In this document: piece by piece, positions 13,050-14,763 of the stretch | Position numbering within the stretch: position 1 is the first letter of the stretch | How the letters are laid out: every line of letters begins with the position of its first letter | Source of the DNA: an uncultured Clostridia bacterium | GTDB taxonomy: Bacteria > Bacillota > Clostridia > Christensenellales > UBA1242 | DNA length: 14,763 nt | Assembly (NCBI GenBank): GCA_937874195.1 | Contig: CALNBM010000008.1 | Location: 1-14,763 of the forward strand | Reading direction: 5' to 3' | Notes under the pieces: generated by a model | The model's database searches: none | What the model was told of the DNA's origin: nothing | Seen by the model: only the letters and a program-made list of their open reading frames with translations | Made by a program: the position numbers and the translations under genes

Positions 13050-14763
13050 TTATTTTTTTTCGCCAACAATTTTATCAGCGACATGTTTTGGAACTTCAGC
13101 ATAATGTGAAAATTCCATATTAAAAGTACCTCTGCCTTGTGTTAGTCCGCGAAGGTCGGTAGCATAACCAAACATCTCCGCAAGTGGGATTTGGGCATCG
13201 ATAACTTGTAATCCATTTCTCATTGTTGTGCCATTAAGCATTCCACGACGACGGTTAATATTTCCCATAACATCGCCTAAATACTCATCTGGCATCTCAA
13301 CTTCAACTTTCATTACCGGTTCAAGCAAAATTGGATTTGCTTTTTTAACACCTTCTTTAAATGCAAGTGATGCTGCAATTTTGAACGCTAATTCCGAAGA
13401 GTCAACATCGTGGAACGAACCGTCAAATAATGTGGCCATAAAGTCTACTGTTTCATATCCTGCTAATACTCCATTTTGCATTGCATCTTTAATTCCCGCA
13501 TCAACCGCCGGAATATATTCTTTAGGAATTGTTCCACCAACAATTTTATTAACGAATTTATATCCTTCCGCTGGTTTAAGAGGAGCGAATCTTACCCAAA
13601 CATGCCCATATTGACCATGTCCACCTGATTGTTTAATATACTTACCTTCAACTTCCACTTCTTTAGTGATAGTTTCTTTAAATGCAACTTGTGGTGCACC
13701 CACATTTGCTTCAACTTTAAATTCTCTGAGCAATCTATCAATAATGATTTCAAGGTGAAGTTCGCCCATACCTGCAATAATTGTTTGACCTGTTTCCTTA
13801 TCGGTGTATGTTTTAAAGGTTGGGTCCTCTTCTGCTAGTTTTACTAGTGCTAGAATCATTTTTTCTTGGCTTAATTTTGTTTTAGGTTCAATAGCAACCC
13901 TGATAACAGGATCTGGGAAATCCATACTTTCTAAAAGTACTGGATTTGCTTGGTCGCATAATGTTTCACCAGTAGTTGTGTCTTTTAATCCAACTATAGC
14001 AACAATTTCACCTGCATAAGCATCTGCAATTTCTTCTCTATTATTAGAGTGCATTCTAAGGATTCTGCCTACTCTTTCTTTAATACCTTTTGAACTATTG
14101 TATACATAACTTCCAGATTCAAGTTTACCTGAATATATTCTAAAAAAAGTAAGTCGGCCCACATAAGGGTCTGTCATAACTTTAAATGCAAGGCCCGACA
14201 TAGGTTCACTATCTGAGCTATGACGAACAACTTCTTCATTTGAATTAGGTTTTGTTCCTCTGATAGCAGCAATTTCAGTTGGTGATGGCATATAATCCAC
14301 TATTGCATCAATTAATTTTTGAACGCCTTTGTTTTTAAAAGACGAACCGCAAATAACTGGATTGAACTTCATATCAATAGTGCCTTTACGAATACCTCTT
14401 TTTATTTCTTCAATAGATAATTCTTCGCCTGAAAAATATTTTTCTAACAATTCATCATCAATTTCAGCAACCGTTTCAATTAATTTATGACGAAATTTTT
14501 CTGCTTCTTCTTTATACTTTTCAGGTATATCAATAACTTTTTGTTGTTTACCTAAATCATCTTCATAGATGACTGCATTGTTTTCAACTAAGTCGATAAT
14601 ACCTTTGAATTCACTGCTTTCACCAATAGGCAGTTGTATAGGAAGAGGGTTTGCGCCTAGCCTATCTTTCATCATTTGAATAACTCTTAAAAAGTTTGCG
14701 TCGTTTATATCCATCTTATTAACATAAGCCATACGAGGCACTTTATATTTATCTGCTTGACGC
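13050..14763 (-). CDS. fusA: Elongation factor G, 5' partial
   Basis: EF-G drives translocation and, with RRF, ribosome recycling. The coding frame runs off the right edge: upstream of the GTG at 14741 it reads RQADKYKVPRMAYVNKMD, the usual EF-G sequence containing the G4 motif NKMD. That GTG is therefore an internal Val, and about 120-125 N-terminal residues including the P loop are outside. About 570 residues remain of a normal 690-700. Seen in order are the rest of the G domain; domain II (EPMSGLAFKVMTDPYVGRLT); domain III (AGMGELHLEIIIDRL); domain IV (GGHGQYGHVWVRFAPL); and domain V (EPVMKVEVEMPDEYLGDV and the NRRRGML segment). It is followed directly by tuf, so this is the 3' end of an rpsL-rpsG-fusA-tuf type operon. 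Confidence 0.97.
   Translation of the reverse strand, partial: RQADKYKVPRMAYVNKMDINDANFLRVIQMMKDRLGANPLPIQLPIGESSEFKGIIDLVENNAVIYEDDLGKQQKVIDIPEKYKEEAEKFRHKLIETVAEIDDELLEKYFSGEELSIEEIKRGIRKGTIDMKFNPVICGSSFKNKGVQKLIDAIVDYMPSPTEIAAIRGTKPNSNEEVVRHSSDSEPMSGLAFKVMTDPYVGRLTFFRIYSGKLESGSYVYNSSKGIKERVGRILRMHSNNREEIADAYAGEIVAIVGLKDTTTGETLCDQANPVLLESMDFPDPVIRVAIEPKTKLSQEKMILALVKLAEEDPTFKTYTDKETGQTIIAGMGELHLEIIIDRLLREFKVEANVGAPQVAFKETITKEVEVEGKYIKQSGGHGQYGHVWVRFAPLKPAEGYKFVNKIVGGTIPKEYIPAVDAGIKDAMQNGVLAGYETVDFMATLFDGSFHDVDSSELAFKIAASLAFKEGVKKANPILLEPVMKVEVEMPDEYLGDVMGNINRRRGMLNGTTMRNGLQVIDAQIPLAEMFGYATDLRGLTQGRGTFNMEFSHYAEVPKHVADKIVGEKK

Noticed and set aside
13019..13102. N-terminal extension of EF-Tu by 28 residues
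   Set aside because: It overlaps fusA and the ribosome binding site; EF-Tu starts at MAKAKFERTKPH, position 13018.
14739..14741. GTG as start of fusA
   Set aside because: The frame continues upstream as RQADKYK, normal internal EF-G sequence, to the window edge.

Overview
The window reads as genomic DNA of an AT-rich, spore-forming member of the Bacillota (a clostridia-like lineage). The evidence is a complete spoIIA operon (spoIIAA-spoIIAB-sigF), a class I thioredoxin reductase, GlmM, EngB, HflX, and the fusA-tuf end of a str operon. The first 1.6 kb is different: it is visibly richer in G+C and carries the 3' part of a gene that looks like an outer-membrane beta-barrel protein ending in Phe. 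That would be unexpected in a single-membrane clostridium, so this edge is either acquired DNA, a sign of a diderm host, or an assembly join near base 1540-1700.

Layout. 1-1536 (+): partial barrel-like protein, followed by a stem-loop at 1603-1643. 1705-3960 (+): a 751-residue Asn-rich low-complexity protein of unknown function with one ordered-looking helical centre, then a possible 32-residue ORF at 3972-4070. A bidirectional terminator at 4078-4098 separates these from the convergent minus-strand block. Minus strand, read right to left: fusA (5' end off the window), tuf, a strong terminator, a 460-base gene-free interval with palindromes and repeats, engB-trxB (one base apart), glmM, then an unknown membrane-anchored protein translationally coupled to hflX, a terminator, and the spoIIA operon. 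One plus-strand gene (7744-8328, membrane-anchored, unknown) interrupts this block. It diverges from the 7580 gene and converges with glmM through a long inverted repeat.

How it fits together. The fusA/tuf, engB and hflX products act in translation and ribosome assembly or rescue. GlmM makes glucosamine-1-phosphate for peptidoglycan, and TrxB keeps thioredoxin reduced. The spoIIA operon encodes the partner-switch that controls the first forespore sigma factor: SpoIIAA (anti-anti-sigma), SpoIIAB (kinase/anti-sigma) and SigmaF.

The parts most worth a second look are the Asn-rich protein and its flanking repeats, the shared inverted repeat that writes identical KKYL tails onto two unrelated proteins, the TrxB that lacks the usual NADPH 2'-phosphate-binding arginines, and the structured interval between tuf and engB.
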